A stretch of 64,000 nucleotides of DNA from Anniella stebbinsi. Lineage: Eukaryota > Chordata > Lepidosauria > Squamata > Anniellidae. Positions 33,040 through 44,091 of this stretch are shown piece by piece; the first letter of the stretch is position 1, and every line of letters begins with the position of its first letter. The position numbers and the translations under genes were made by a program. The notes beneath the pieces were generated by a model. That model was not told where the DNA came from and did no database searches. It saw nothing but the letters and a program-made list of their open reading frames with translations. The stretch covers positions 23,881,763 to 23,945,762 of the forward strand of contig JARDYH010000007.1 of the NCBI GenBank assembly GCA_029215795.1, written 5' to 3'.

Positions 33040-33150
33040 TTCTGTGGTTCTGTGGTTGATCATTCACAACCAAGCATGGTTGACAAACCACCCAGAACCC
33101 ATAGGTTGTTTTAGGGTTGTGGATGGCTTGTCAACCACCCCAAGAATCCA
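33040..33150. mobile_element. Short hairpin repeat, family I
   Basis: GACAAACCACCCAGAACCCA, TAGGTTGTTTTAGGGTTGTG and GATGGCTTGTCAACC. Mirror arms; second copy at 40238-40330. Confidence 0.6.
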
Positions 33151-33840
33151 CCTTCACCAGGTTCACATGTAATGAAAATGATATATTAAAAATGATGGCC
33201 GCAGTTGTGATGAGAAGCCCCACAGGGAGTCCTCCCACTGCTGCAGCGTTCCCATGGAAAATGTCCCTGGCTGAGAAGCCGGGGCTTCCGTCAAGGTCAG
33301 GTCTCCCAGCTGTGGAAGATTGGTCATATCAGCATCCTGAGTCTCACCCTCTACTGGCTCATAAGCAGGTGTGAGGCCTGGTAGAACTGAATTCTGAGGA
33401 GTTTGGATTTCCATGGCTGGCTCCACAGCATCCCGCTCTTATTCACAAGCTATTGGACAATGTCTGACACTAGGAAATAAAACTATGTAATGTGTTATCA
33501 TCATGCTTCCTGTGGTCCCCTGCCCTTCCCCAAAATGGCAGCCAGTAAAATGGAGCAGAGCTGGGGGAGTTTGAAGAATGATGGTATGACATTGTACACT
33601 TATTGACTGGATGTTATATAGGGCATACCGGGAGAAAGAAATGCAAGGTTATTCCTCTGAACATGTGCCTCCTAATGTGTCGATCTTCCAACCCAACTCA
33701 CAAAGGGTCAGTTCACACGTCAATTGAGGTTTCTGCTATCGAATGATATGCTTTTTCACTTAATACATACCAGGCCCAAGCTCCTGAACAGGAAAGTAAT
33801 GGAAGATCTCCCCAAAATATTCCCTTCATTTAAAAACAAT

Positions 33841-34012
33841 GGCCCCGTTCAGAAGACACCTTAAACCTCAGCTTTAAGCACAGTGGTTAAGCCAGAAAGC
33901 CAGGCGTGTTCAGAAGACACTTTAAACCGCAGCTTTGACCACGATGACTAAGGCAAAAGGCCTTATTCACCATGGTTAAAGCCATGGTTTAAGGTGTCTT
34001 CTGAATGGGACC
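33841..34012. mobile_element. Palindromic MITE, family H
   Basis: GGCCCCGTTCAGAAGACACC, TTAAACCTCAGCTTTAAGC, CCATGGTTAAAGCCATGG, ending TTTAAGGTGTCTTCTGAATG. The left end is duplicated in tandem (33841 and 33908). Confidence 0.7.
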
Positions 34013-34646
34013 TGTGTGTTTTATTATAACTCCCAAGAATTCTGTGCAATTTTTACATTCTAGTACATATATTCTGGTGAATACAGTTTATTCCAGTGCA
34101 TATTTAGGACCCCTTTGTCCCCAAAATTGGGTCTTATGGCATGTGCATGATGGACTCATTTCTAACAATACTTTCTTTCTCCGTCTCTTTGCTCTGTTGC
34201 CTGCTTAAGTTATAATCTGTATTGCCATTTCTTATTGTGCACTGACATCTTGCTGACCTTGCTTCAAGTCTCTTAAGTATGATTATAATGAAAGCACTAA
34301 TAGAACAGTGTCCTATTGTTACAGTCGAGAGTGAGGCCGCCCTCCAAAACTATATCCAATTTTCCTATTATATAGAAAGATGGGTTATCTAGTTAAGAAG
34401 ACCGCATTTACTCCAAGAAGCGATCATGGACATTTGCATTAAAATGATTCAGAATTCCTGAGTGGAGTGTATCAGCATGGTTTTCACTCGTGATAAATTA
34501 TAGGTGTCAAGCTGCGGCTAAGAATATTTCAATAGCCGGCTAAATTCTGGCAGTCATGACTTGATTATGAATGGAGAAGAAATGTGACTCCAGCATGGGA
34601 TGAGAAAGTGTTGAAGCAATGCTGCATATGAGGTCATGTAGACTGT

Positions 34647-34830
34647 GTATAACATAGGAAGCTGCCTTACGTTGTCTAGTTTGGATGGCAGCAGCTTTCT
34701 AGGGTCTTGGAGGATTTTACTATTAAGTACTACCTGGTTCTTTTTTAAGTGGAGTTGCCATAGGGTTGGACTTCGGGATCTTTCACATGCAAAGTATGTG
34801 CTCTACCACTGATCTCTCCCTGATCTCTCA
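34647..34830 (-). mobile_element. tRNA-Ala-derived SINE, minus
   Basis: ACATAGGAAGCTGCCTTACG, TGGCAGCAGCTTTCTAGGG and TTCACATGCAAAGTATGTGC, then TCTACCACTGATCTCTCCC: complement of the head of 24858-25050. Confidence 0.75.
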
Positions 34831-34889
34831 TTGCTCCTGCGGTAGCCTCAGTCTGTAATATGGTGAGCCACCACAGACCAAAAGCTTTG

Positions 34890-34990
34890 TGCTTTTATTT
34901 TATTTTGTTAGTTATATCCCACCTTTCAGTATAGAAATCCTTCCAAGATGGCTTACAAGTAGCATTTCCTAAAACTGCAGTAAACAATAT
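34890..34990 (-). mobile_element. Family D-like tail, minus
   Basis: TTTTATTTTATTTTGTTAGT, TATATCCCACCTTTCAGTAT and CCAAGATGGCTTACAAGTAG. Confidence 0.5.
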
Positions 34991-35029
34991 CTATTATTAT
35001 GTTTCTCTTTCTCGCTTTGGCATTTTTTC

Positions 35030-35510
35030 TAGATGGACATGACGGACTTTGCCAAGTCATGCTATCTTTTATTGATTCAGGAATTTCCTGACAGTTGAGC
35101 ATTTTTTTTAATTTTGACTGCTTTCTGGATGTTGGTGTGGATGTATTCTGGTAGGCCCAGTTGCTGGAGGTTTTCTATATAGATTTTTGGTGTGATGCCG
35201 GTGACTGATGTGACTAATGGAATAATTGTGACCTTTTCCTGTTGCCATAGTTCTTTGACTTCCATGGCCAATGGTGTATATTTGTCTCTTTTTTCTTCTT
35301 CCTTTTCAACAACATTTTTGTCATTTGATATTGCTATGTCGATGAGGTATATGTGTTTTTCTTTTTTGTTTATGACCCGTCTGTATGAATTGTTCCGTCC
35401 CAGTATATTTTATGACCTGCATTTTCCAAGATTGTTTCGGGTGAGTATGTATAGTATGGTGTAGGTTGTTTGATAAGGTTGAATTTGATGGCCAGTTGTT
35501 GGTGAACTAT
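35030..35510 (-). pseudogene. Broken C-terminal ORF fragment of a non-LTR retrotransposon
   Basis: On the minus strand, frames 35370-35723, ~35192-35464 and 35077-35271 give protein-like pieces in order. They are YYTYSPETILENAGHKIYWD, then DIAI with a Lys/Glu-rich stretch, then MAMEVKELWQQEKVTIIPLV and LGLPEYIHTNIQKAV. This order (I.WD.TI.TD, acidic/basic linker, KY..L..E.K.LW, hydrophobic block, IQKAV) is the pattern I know from the C-terminal end of LINE reverse transcriptase polyproteins. The clade is uncertain (R4/Dong- or R2-like is a guess). It is interrupted by frameshifts and stops, so non-functional. Confidence 0.55.
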
Positions 35511-35559
35511 TTTTACAGCTGTATTGTGTCTGTCTGTATAGTCCATTCGTGCCAGATTA

Positions 35560-36015
35560 TTATTATTATTATTATTTACATTTCTATACTGCCCCATAGC
35601 CGAATCTCTCAATTTACAAAAGATTAAAACTTTAACAAATCGATATACAAAATTTAAAACCATAAAACGGGCAACATACAAAGACAACATACATTTAAAA
35701 AACACCTTTGCACTCTCAACCAATTATTTATTTACAATATTTATATAGCACTCCCCATTCAAGAATTTTAAAGCAGTGGACAAATAGAATAAAAGAATAA
35801 AAACAGAATAAAACCACACTGAAATACATTTTTACAAAGAAACAAAGTGCAAATAAAACAAAAGGAATAAATAATACACAACAAGTCATCAGGATCCATC
35901 CCGCAGGGCAGGTGGTAGTAGATGTTCCTATGACGGGGGAAGGGACAGTCTAGCTGGACAAAGCATATGGTGGTAATTTTGCCTCCCTCCCTCTTTCTCC
36001 TGGGATCCTTTCTGG
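35560..36015 (-). mobile_element. Two adjacent family D repeats, minus
   Basis: First 35560-35715: (ATT)n, then TTTCTATACTGCCCCATAGC and CTCTCAATTTACAAAAG. Second 35725-36015: TTATTTATTTACAATATTTA, TATAGCACTCCCCATTCAAG and an A-rich body. Close sister of 18228-18500. Confidence 0.6.
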
Positions 36016-36100
36016 TTATGCAAGACAAATCATGAATAAGCAGAAGATGGAACGGAAGATCTGATTTGTTTGAATAGCTAATACACTGGTGTATTTGCAG

Positions 36101-36243
36101 GGACAGGCTGTTGCCCAGCTCTGTTCAACGGTCCCCAATGTTACCATCTTTGGAACAGCTTCCTCCTTCAAGCACGAGGCGATCAAAGACTCAGTAACCC
36201 ACCTCTTTGACCGAAATGCAGATTACGTCCAAGAAGTGAAAAA
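36101..36243 (+). CDS. VAT1L: VAT1L coding exon 4 (residues 192-238 plus 2 nt)
   Basis: Acceptor gtatttgcag, donor AA|gtaaga. G192 completes the AxGGVG nucleotide-binding glycine motif begun in exon 3. GQAVAQLCSTVPNVTIFGTA is the first helix and second strand of the Rossmann fold. SFKHEAIKDSVTHLFDRNAD follows, then YVQEVK. The exon ends two bases into a Lys codon finished by exon 5. Sequence matches the human exon at nearly every residue. Confidence 0.98.
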
Positions 36244-36574
36244 GTAAGAGTTTGTTTTTATTTTATGTGTTGACAGTGACTTTAGAACCTAGCAAGTGGC
36301 TAACAAAAATGGGAGTAAAAGTTATTTTCAGGTTGTGATTGTTACTGTCCTCGGATTGTTACTGTGCCATGATTGTTACTGTCCTAGGATTAGAAATGGG
36401 CAGGATTGTAATCCCTTCCTCCAAATAGCTGTTCATGCCTCTTTATGTAGCCCACGTTTTCAGTGAATCTTCACACAGCACATAGTTAAAACTACGGACT
36501 AGTTTAAATTATGGAAGACGTTATAGCCACCAATTTGGATTGCCTTAAAAGGGAGTTAGAGAAATAAATGGAAG

Positions 36575-36740
36575 AGAAGGCTATCAATGGCTGGGGAACA
36601 TAGGTGGGAGGGTACTGTTGTACTCATGTCCTGCGTGGGTTTTGCTTGGACAGCTGGTTGTATGAACGGGATACTGGACTGGATGGACCCTTGGTCTGAT
36701 CCAGAATGGCTCTTCTTATGTTCCTGTACTCTTAATCTAT
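36575..36740 (-). mobile_element. Family R repeat, minus
   Basis: GCTATCAATGGCTGGGGAAC, GGAGGGTACTGTTGTACTCA, TGTCCTGCGTGGG, CTGGACTGGATGGACCCTTG and GTCTGATCCAGAATGGCTCT. Confidence 0.8.
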
Positions 36741-36749
36741 ACAATAAGC

Positions 36750-37030
36750 AGTCTTCAAGTGGGACCTGCAACAAAATCTTACAGTGTGGAGTGCTTCTGT
36801 TCAGAGCTCCAGCCAATCATCCATGTTCTCTTCCAGAAAACCCTATTCACCTTCTCCCCACTGAGATTTCCTCTCTCCCCCCCACATACATTGGGATATT
36901 ACCCCCTCCCCATTCTTTTTGCTACCCCCCCCCAGCCTGTTAATACCGCCCTCTTGTATTTGGATGGCGGTATTTTGGCTTTGTATGGATCCACCATGCT
37001 CTGAAGATCTGTTCGCTATCAGTATATATA
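36750..37030 (+). mobile_element. Family N repeat, plus
   Basis: AAGTGGGACCTGCAACAAAA, TCTTACAGTGTGGAGTGCTT, TTAATACCGCCCTCTTGTAT and TTGGATGGCGGTATTTTGGC. Confidence 0.65.
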
Positions 37031-37202
37031 GGATGATAAAATACTTTTATCAGCGCAAGCATTCTGAAACATACTCGGATCCACACTTGCTGGGGTGGAG
37101 GGGAAACGCTGTCTGTGAATGAGTAGATCCCAGGGGAATTCCCAAGAGGATGGGTGGCAACTTTATCCATCTGCTATGATTACTGCAGAAGGGTTGCTGG
37201 CT

Positions 37203-37204
<2 letters not shown>

Positions 37205-37239
<35 letters not shown>
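37205..37239 (+). repeat. (AAT)n microsatellite
   Basis: About eleven AAT units. Confidence 0.97.
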
Positions 37240-37334
37240 TGTATTAAGTGCCTGTACATGAAGGATTCCCAGTAGAGCCCCTCTTATGCCCTTTTCCTCA
37301 CTTATGAATCTGCATTGGCTCACGAGGAGGATGT

Positions 37335-37605
37335 ACAGGGCCATGTCAAGGGTAGGCATGGTTGAGCACTTCACCATGGTTGGAGATGTCACCAAGGGCC
37401 CACTGACAAGAGTCCCATGGACTTGCTCCTCTTCTTCATCATTCATCTCCTTCTGGCCCAGACCATGGTAGTGGTGAGAAGGAAAAGCAGGAGATGCCAC
37501 TGCCTACTTGCTCCCTGGCTCTCTGCCTGCTGAGCAAGCAAGTGGTAGCAATGATGAGAAGGAGGATAATTATGAGCAGGAGCCGCTACCCCTCAGGTAG
37601 ACCCA
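37335..37605 (-). repeat. Interspersed repeat, family M, minus
   Basis: GGGTAGGCATGGTTGAGCAC, CAAGGGCCCACTGACAAGAG, GGAGATGCCACTGCCTACTT, GCTCCCTGGCTCTCTGCCTG and CAAGCAAGTGG. This is the complement of 52185-52500. Other pieces are at 38885-39035, 57640-57770 and 58060-58215. Class unknown. Confidence 0.6.
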
Positions 37606-37784
37606 CTGAGGGGTGGGAGAACTGGGGCTGGTACAGGTCAGAAGATCAAGAGCAGGTGGCGACAATGTCTATGAGAAGGTAGACTCACTAAGGGAAGGGG
37701 GCCATGGAAGATGTCTTGTTCATAGCCTCTCAAACACCTGGAGGCTGTGCAGCAAGAGGCCAGGTCCGTCTTCCCCCAGTTTGG

Positions 37785-37860
37785 TGTTGTGGAGGATTGC
37801 AGTTTTAAGCCAACACATCTGGAGAGCACCAGGTTGGAGAAGGCTGCTCTAGGGAAAGGA
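37785..37860. repeat. Family K repeat, fragment
   Basis: GGAGGATTGCAGTTTTAAGC, CAACACATCTGGAGAGCACC and AGGTTGGAGAAGGCTGCTCT. Confidence 0.55.
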
Positions 37861-38514
37861 AGGTCCATGTGCCCCTCTCACATGCTGATTCTCCTCCTCT
37901 GAGGATGAGGGACTTGCATTAGGCAGAGAAGAAAGGCTGGGTGAGAAGGAGATTGTTCCCTTAGTGTCATTCAGAAAAACCAAGGCAGGATCTACACCAC
38001 TGCTTTATAATGGTTTTGAAGTGCACTGAGAACTGTTGGGGCCCATGACACATGCCATATACCGCTTTCATAGTGTTATATCCTGCTTGGTGTAGAGCTG
38101 GCCCAAGACTCCTCGAAGGGGAACAAATGGATGGTGTCTGCACTGAATGGTGGGGTGGGGAGCGGGTTCTTACTTTGGTCAATCTCTTAGAGAACCAGTT
38201 CATCATCAAGATTTTCCAAGCAAAAGCTCATCAAAGGAGGATATTATTAGCTTACACTCCTTAGGCAATTGCTCAGGGCAGAGGCAAAAAAGGATTACGT
38301 CAATGAGCTTGCTTCAACTGAGCGAGCTAAAAAGAATCAGGGAAAATCCAATTGACACCTGTTTAACTGCAAGCTAGTCTCTCAATTGAGATAAGTGGGC
38401 ATGAGATCATGTTTCTCCTTATGGCTTTCTCAGGCCAAGCCTGAACAACTGGTAATTGTTTTTTCTCAAGAAGGAACATAGACTGTACCAGCCAATCACA
38501 GTTTGTGTGTTGTA

Positions 38515-38815
38515 TGCGGTGACAGGTGGAATCTGCAACCGAATTTTGCAGTATGGAAGCCTGCTCTTTAATATCCCTGCCATTTCATTCCATTTCCCTT
38601 CCAACCTGGTTTTCTCTCCCCTCCCCCTTGACAGTCATTGAGTATTCAATGGCTACTAAGATTGCTCAGTTCTCATTGAGATGTCCTTAAGACCTTCCCT
38701 TCCCCTACCCCAAAGATGTACTCCTGAAACTTTGGGGTACCCATGAACCTACTGATACCTTCCTCTTTTGTGGGTGGCTACATAAGCCACAGCACTCATA
38801 AGCAAAACTTCAGAA
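38515..38815 (+). mobile_element. Family N repeat, plus
   Basis: GGTGGAATCTGCAACCGAAT, TTTGCAGTATGGAAGCCTGC and CTACTGATACCTTCCTCTTT, then GTGGCTACATAAGCCACAGC. Confidence 0.6.
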
Positions 38816-38884
38816 ATGGAAGGCATGATGAGTTGTCACAGGGCATGTAACAGGAGTGCTGGCTCCAGATGTTTGAGGGCTCTT

Positions 38885-39035
38885 GGGTAACCCCCTCTAA
38901 TGAGTCTGTTTCCTTTACCTTTTCGCCACAATTGTCATCAGCTGCAATTGCTCCTCATCCTCTTTCTCATTATTCCTACCCCTTGCTTGCTTGACAGGCA
39001 CAGACCAGTTAGGCAGCAGCATCTCTTTCTCCTCC
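38885..39035 (+). repeat. Family M fragment, plus
   Basis: CTGCAATTGCTCCTCATCCT, CTTTCTCATTATTCC, TTGCTTGCTTGACAGGC and GTTAGGCAGCAGCATCTC. Confidence 0.55.
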
Positions 39036-39039
39036 CCCT

Positions 39040-39375
39040 TCTCACAAAAATTAAAACCACAAGGTACGGCATAAAATTTAAAATATGGAAGCTTAAAACC
39101 ACAATATAGGAGTACAACCAGATTTAAAATACAGAATTAAAATAGGATGATAAAATGTTAAAATACTGGGAAAATAAAAAGGTCTTTACTTGGAAGCAGA
39201 AGGAGTACAATGAAGGTGCCAAAAGAACCTCTCTAGGGAGCTCATCCCACAGCCAGGGTGCCACAGCAGAAAAGGCCCTTTTCCTGGTAGCCACCCACCT
39301 CGCTTCCTTTGGTAGGAGCTCATGGAGAAGGACCGCTATAGATAATCTTAGGGTTCAGACAGCTACATAGTGTTT
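39040..39375 (-). mobile_element. Family D repeat, minus
   Basis: ACAAAAATTAAAACCACAAG and an A-rich body, then GGAGCTCATCCCACAGCCAG, GGTGCCACAGCAGAAAAGGC and CTTTGGTAGGAGCTCATGGA. Joins family M at the same kind of position as 57775-58045. Confidence 0.65.
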
Positions 39376-39693
39376 CTTTTAATGTCCTAATTATTTTATT
39401 GTCTCATTTTTTAAATGTTTTGTTGAGTTGTTGGTTACTCCAGGGGCCCTTTTGGGGGCTGAAGATGCAGAATGCCAATGGATGTTAGAAGCACTTCATC
39501 GTTAGCTTTGTCATTGCCTTGTCATATCTTAATAAGAGCAGGCAATTTGCACATTATTGTAAGGTTCCATATTTTTCTGCATTTCCCATCTAGAACTTTT
39601 TCTGAAAGGGAAAAAAAAATACCACGCTTTATCCAGGCCCCAACGTTTAGCCTGTGTTGTGACTATAATTGCTAATCACCAATTTAAGGCAGT

Positions 39694-39720
39694 ATCATCA
39701 TCATCATCATCATCATCATG
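39694..39720 (+). repeat. (ATC)n microsatellite
   Basis: About eight ATC units. Confidence 0.95.
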
Positions 39721-40237
39721 AGAGAAATGCTGCTCACGCATATGAGAAATGGCTCACCAAACCTTATGCCTTTCAGTCTCCCAAGGGTACAATTATCCAT
39801 AATAACTGCACCAATGGTTTTCATAATTGTTTAATTAAAGTAAGCTATTAATTTTAAATTTTGTTCTTTTTTTTCTTTTTACAACTGTTATGGTCAGTGA
39901 CGTGAACACTTTGTATAATTACAGAGTGCATTCAAAGCTGGCCTAATGCCAGGATTTCACAGGTTTGGTTAGTAGAAAGAATTACAAAATTAGGAATCGC
40001 TATTGGTGGGAGAGGAAGGGGAATCAGGTTTGTTGCAAGCATTTGTATTTTGCCTTCCCACCCAGAAGGGTCTCTAAGACAGCTCACAATGGGCCTGTTC
40101 ACACGGTCACAGAGGGCGAAATTAGCCACAGTGGCTTATTTCTTCCACCACATGTGCCAGCTGCTTGCTGGGGGGATTTTCATTATTATCCTCGCTAGCG
40201 TGCCTTGCCGTGGCATGCGAGCCCTGCTGGCGTGGCG

Positions 40238-40330
40238 TGTTGCTGTGGTTAACAAGCCACCCAGAACCCAATAGGGTGTTTTAGGGTTCTGGGTGGTTTG
40301 TTAACCATCAACAGCCCACCCTTGCCAGAT
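40238..40330. mobile_element. Short hairpin repeat, family I
   Basis: GTTAACAAGCCACCCAGAAC, CCAATAGGGTGTTTTAGGGT and TCTGGGTGGTTTGTTAACC. The arms are close inverted copies. Confidence 0.7.
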
Positions 40331-40730
40331 TCACACATCACAGAAAGCCATGCCGGCAGAGTAATTATGCATATGCAGCTGTCACACACTGCAGGAGAAA
40401 CAAGCCACAGTGGTCCTGTTTAGGAGACATGTGACGATACCCCACATTTCTGTCTTCTTAAGTATGTCTGGGTTAGTGTGTTTGGAGAGTGTGGAATGTT
40501 GGACTGAGTGGGTGTGGCTGATGATGCTGGGAAAGGGAGGAGAGGAGTATATATTGAGTGAGGACGTGGTTTGGATTATCTTATTGTCTTATTGTTTTAT
40601 TGTCTTGGTTGGGTGGAGGGTAGTTGTGTGGATGATATCTGTGTGTGTTCTAGTCAGGAGTGTGTGAAGAGATTATAAGTACCTAGGATTATTATTAACA
40701 AGATTGTTTGAAGTATTTTAGGCAGGTTTT

Positions 40731-40826
40731 AAAGCTTAAACCATGGCTTTAACCGTGGTGAATCAGGCAATAAGCCTGATTCACCGAGGTCAAAGCCATG
40801 ATTTAAGGTGTCTTCTGAACGGGGCC
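40731..40826. mobile_element. Palindromic MITE, family H, half copy
   Basis: TTAAACCATGGCTTTAACCG, GGCAATAAGCCTGATTCACC and TTTAAGGTGTCTTCTGAACG, ending GGGCC. Confidence 0.7.
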
Positions 40827-41079
40827 AGTGGTTTCTTTCTCCCTCCATGAATGCATGAACCTGATCTATGAGTCATTAAAAGAATAAAATGGATTAGCCT
40901 ACCATTTCACTGAAGGATCCTTCAAACATGATTACCAGCTCCCATCTGGTATGCTCTTCCTCTTACACATCACTGAAAGAAAGAAAGAAAGAAAAAAAAG
41001 TGTCATAAAAAAAGGACTGGTCAGACTTGCATTAAATTTGCATACACTCATTTTATAGAAGGTCTGTCTGTCTGCTCAG

Positions 41080-41465
41080 TGCGCTGTTCAGATGCTAACT
41101 GTGGATGGGCAACTTCATGACCACTGCTGCTCCCCTTTCTCTTTAAACTAGACTTGGAGAGGACACCCTTTAAATAAAGGATATGTATTTATTTATTTAT
41201 TGCATTTATATCCTTGCCTATTTTCCTCTAAGGAACCCAAGATGTCATCCATAATCCTCCTCTTCTCCATTCTAACTTCACAACAACAACAACAACCCTG
41301 GGCTGAGAGTCCATGACTGGTCCAAAGTCATCCAATGAGCTTCAATGTCTGAGTGGGGACTAGAACCTGGATCTCCCAACTCTCGGTCTAACACTCTAAC
41401 CACTACACCACACTGGCTCTCTCAAATACGGGATTATCCTCTATAGGACACATGGCCATCCTATC
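41080..41465. mobile_element. MITE, family L, interrupted by a SINE
   Basis: CTGTTCAGATGCTAACTGTG, ACCACTGCTGCTCCCC and GAGAGGACACCCTTTAAATA, then the SINE at 41185-41425. It resumes at CAAATACGGGATTATCCTCT and ends ACATGGCCATCCTA. Confidence 0.6.
41185..41425 (-). mobile_element. tRNA-derived SINE, minus, inserted in family L MITE
   Basis: ATGTATTTATTTATTTATTG, CTCTAAGGAACCCAAGATGT, GGTCCAAAGTCATCCAATGA, CTAGAACCTGGATCTCCCAA and CACTACACCACACTGGCTCT. Confidence 0.8.
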
Positions 41466-41789
41466 TTCCATTCAAAATGAGCAACACAAATGACAGTTAA
41501 CCCTAAAACAATGTTATTAGAGATCTTTCAAACCGAGGCCCCAAAAATTCCTCAGCCAATGCTATCTATTTGTTAACAACAGCAAAAATGATCATTGCCA
41601 AGAACTGGAAAAATAGAAAAAGAGTAGTCCTATTGTATGGCGCCTTGCTCAGTCAAGACAAATGCCTGGTTCAGGCATTTACTAGGCCAGTTAGAGTTTT
41701 ACGTCGTGGAAGAACACTTGGAGAACATTGTGTTTTTAATGTGGGTGTTTTGCATGGGTGCCCAATCATGCAGATTCCAAACTGCACAA

Positions 41790-42040
41790 TGTGTGTTTTT
41801 TTTTATTCCTATTACAGTGATATTCCACCTTTCCTTCAAGAATGTCAAGGCAGCATACTGTACGTGGTGTTCTCTTCTGTCATTGTATTCTCACAACAAC
41901 CCTGTTAGGTAGGTTAGGCTGAGAGAGAGAGAGAGAGAGAAAGAGAGAGGTGGGCCCAGGGTCACCCAGGGAGATTCATGCCTAAGTGGAGATTTGAACG
42001 TGGGTCTCTCCACTCATAGTCTGACCACACTGGCTCTCCT
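41790..42040 (-). mobile_element. tRNA-derived SINE, minus, with internal (GA)n
   Basis: TTTTTTTTATTCCTATTACA, CTCACAACAACCCTGTTAGG, (GA)n at 41923-41949, GGGCCCAGGGTCACCCAGGG and TTGAACGTGGGTCTCTCCAC. Confidence 0.75.
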
Positions 42041-43518
42041 CTCCCTCAGAAAAAGGGAGATGCAATCATGGAATTCTGACATCGATCCTCAGTGGAGTCC
42101 ATATAACCATCAACTAATTAACATGGTAACGTGCTTTTCCAGTCATGGCTTAATTTAAAATGCTTGTGATTCCTGCTGTGGTCATTTTTTTTGTATGTTG
42201 TCCTTGTTTGTACATAATAGGGCCTTAATTTATCTTTACTTCAGTGATGGCCTCTGCTCCCATCCTGTCCTAGCAATAAATATGATTTATTAAAATTTCT
42301 CCTTGCTTTCTCTGTAGCCTGCAGCAAAGGTTAACCTGCACTTCCCGTCTTCCTGATTCCCCCGCCCCCTTTGTCTGCTTATGGCCCCTTCAGATAAATT
42401 GGCCCAATATATGTACAATCCATAATCAGGGCTCAAACTTCAGGCATAACAAGATGGAACAGCAGGGGAATCTGCAATTGGATCTCCTGCTGTTCTGAAG
42501 GTTTAATAGATACTGGGCCTGTTCAGACAACACTCTAAGACATGGTTAGGCTGCTAACCCTTTTGCAGCAAATGGATAGTGAGCAAGTTTAAACTAGGGG
42601 TGTGCATCGGATCGGATCCGATCCACGATCCGAATCCGATCCGCCCCAAAATCGGGAAAATCCAATCCGATCCGATCCGATCAACCTCCGATCCGATCCG
42701 ATCCGATCCGACGAGGTCCGATCCGGATCGGACGCCATTTTGAATGCTTTTTCCCATAGCCAAGTATTGTTTTACAAAAATGCCTATAACTTTTTCATTT
42801 TTAAAGATAGAAGGATGAAACTTGGGCACATTATACACTGGTTAGGGATAGTTATCTGTGAGAAATTTCAGAAAGATTGGTGCATGCGTTTTGTGGCAAT
42901 TAATTGTTTAATAAATACCCAGAAATGCCTATAACTTTGTCATTTTTAAAGTTACAAACATGAAACTTTGCCACATTGTAGGTGGTACCTTGGGACCTAT
43001 CTGTGAGAAATTTCAGAAACTTAGGTGCTTGCCTTGTGTGGCAATTAATTTTAGAAAAATGGGTAGTAGTGGGGTAAATACATTTACGCCTCCCATTTTT
43101 TTATTTTTGAAGATACAAACAGGAAACTTGGGCACATTACAGGTACCACTTGCCTTGATATGTGTGTGAAATTTCAGAAACATTGGAGCTTGCCTTGTGT
43201 GGCAATTAATTTTTGAAACAATGAGGAAAGAAACACCTATAACTTTGTCATTTTTAAAGTTACACACATGAAACTTTGCCACATTGTAGGTGGTACCTTG
43301 GGACCTATGTGTGTGAAATTTCAGAAACATAGGTGCTTGCCTTGTGTGGCAATTAATTTTTTAATAAATACCCAGGAATGCCTATAACTTTGTCATTTGT
43401 AAAGTTACACACATGAAACTTTGCCACATTGTAGGCGGTACCTTGGGACCCATGTGTGTAAAATTTCAGAAACGTAGGTGCTTGTATTGTGTGGCAATTA
43501 ATTTTTGAAACAATGAGG

Positions 43519-43662
43519 GATTCATTGGACAGCACTTGCCCATAGGGATTCATTGGACAGTACTTGCCCATAGGGATTCATTGGACAGTACTTTCCTATA
43601 GGAAATCATTGGAAAGCACTTGCCCATAGAAAATCATTGGAAAGCACTTGCCCATTGAGAAA
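43519..43662 (+). repeat. Five tandem ~28-bp units in the left arm (mirrored at 44827-44975)
   Basis: GATTCATTGGACAGCACTTG CCCATAGG repeated five times with changes (CAGTACTTTCC, AAATCATTGGAAAGC). The reverse-complement set is in the right arm. Confidence 0.95.
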
Positions 43663-44091
43663 TACAGTTATGCCTCCCACTTTTTTATTTTTGAAGATAC
43701 AAACAGGAAACTTGGGCACATTGTAGACTGGTTAGGGATAGTTATCTGTGAGAAATTTCAGAAAGATTGGTGCATGCGTTTTGTGGCAATTAATTTTTTA
43801 ATAAATACCCAGGAATGCCTATAACTTTGTCATTTTTAAAGTTACATACATGAAACTTTGCCACATTGTAGGTGGTACCTTGGGACCTATGTGTGTAAAA
43901 TTTCAAAAACGTAGGTGCTTGCCTTGTATGGCAATTAATTTTAGAAAAATGGGTAGTAGTGGGGTAAATACATTTACGCCTCCCATTTTTTTATTTTTAA
44001 AGATACAAACAGGAAACATGGGCACATTACAGGGAACACTTCACTTGATATGTGTGTAAAATTTCAGAATGATAGGTCCAGGCATTTGGTG

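Larger units (their letters stand above)
23349..36100 (+). other. VAT1L: VAT1L intron 3 (12.8 kb)
   Basis: Dense in SINEs, foldback MITEs, CR1 and LTR-like DNA, listed separately. I see nothing assignable in about 23350-23985, 27115-27500, 27875-28860, 29760-30190, 30955-31310, 32110-32540, 33180-33840 and 34015-34640. Confidence 0.9.
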
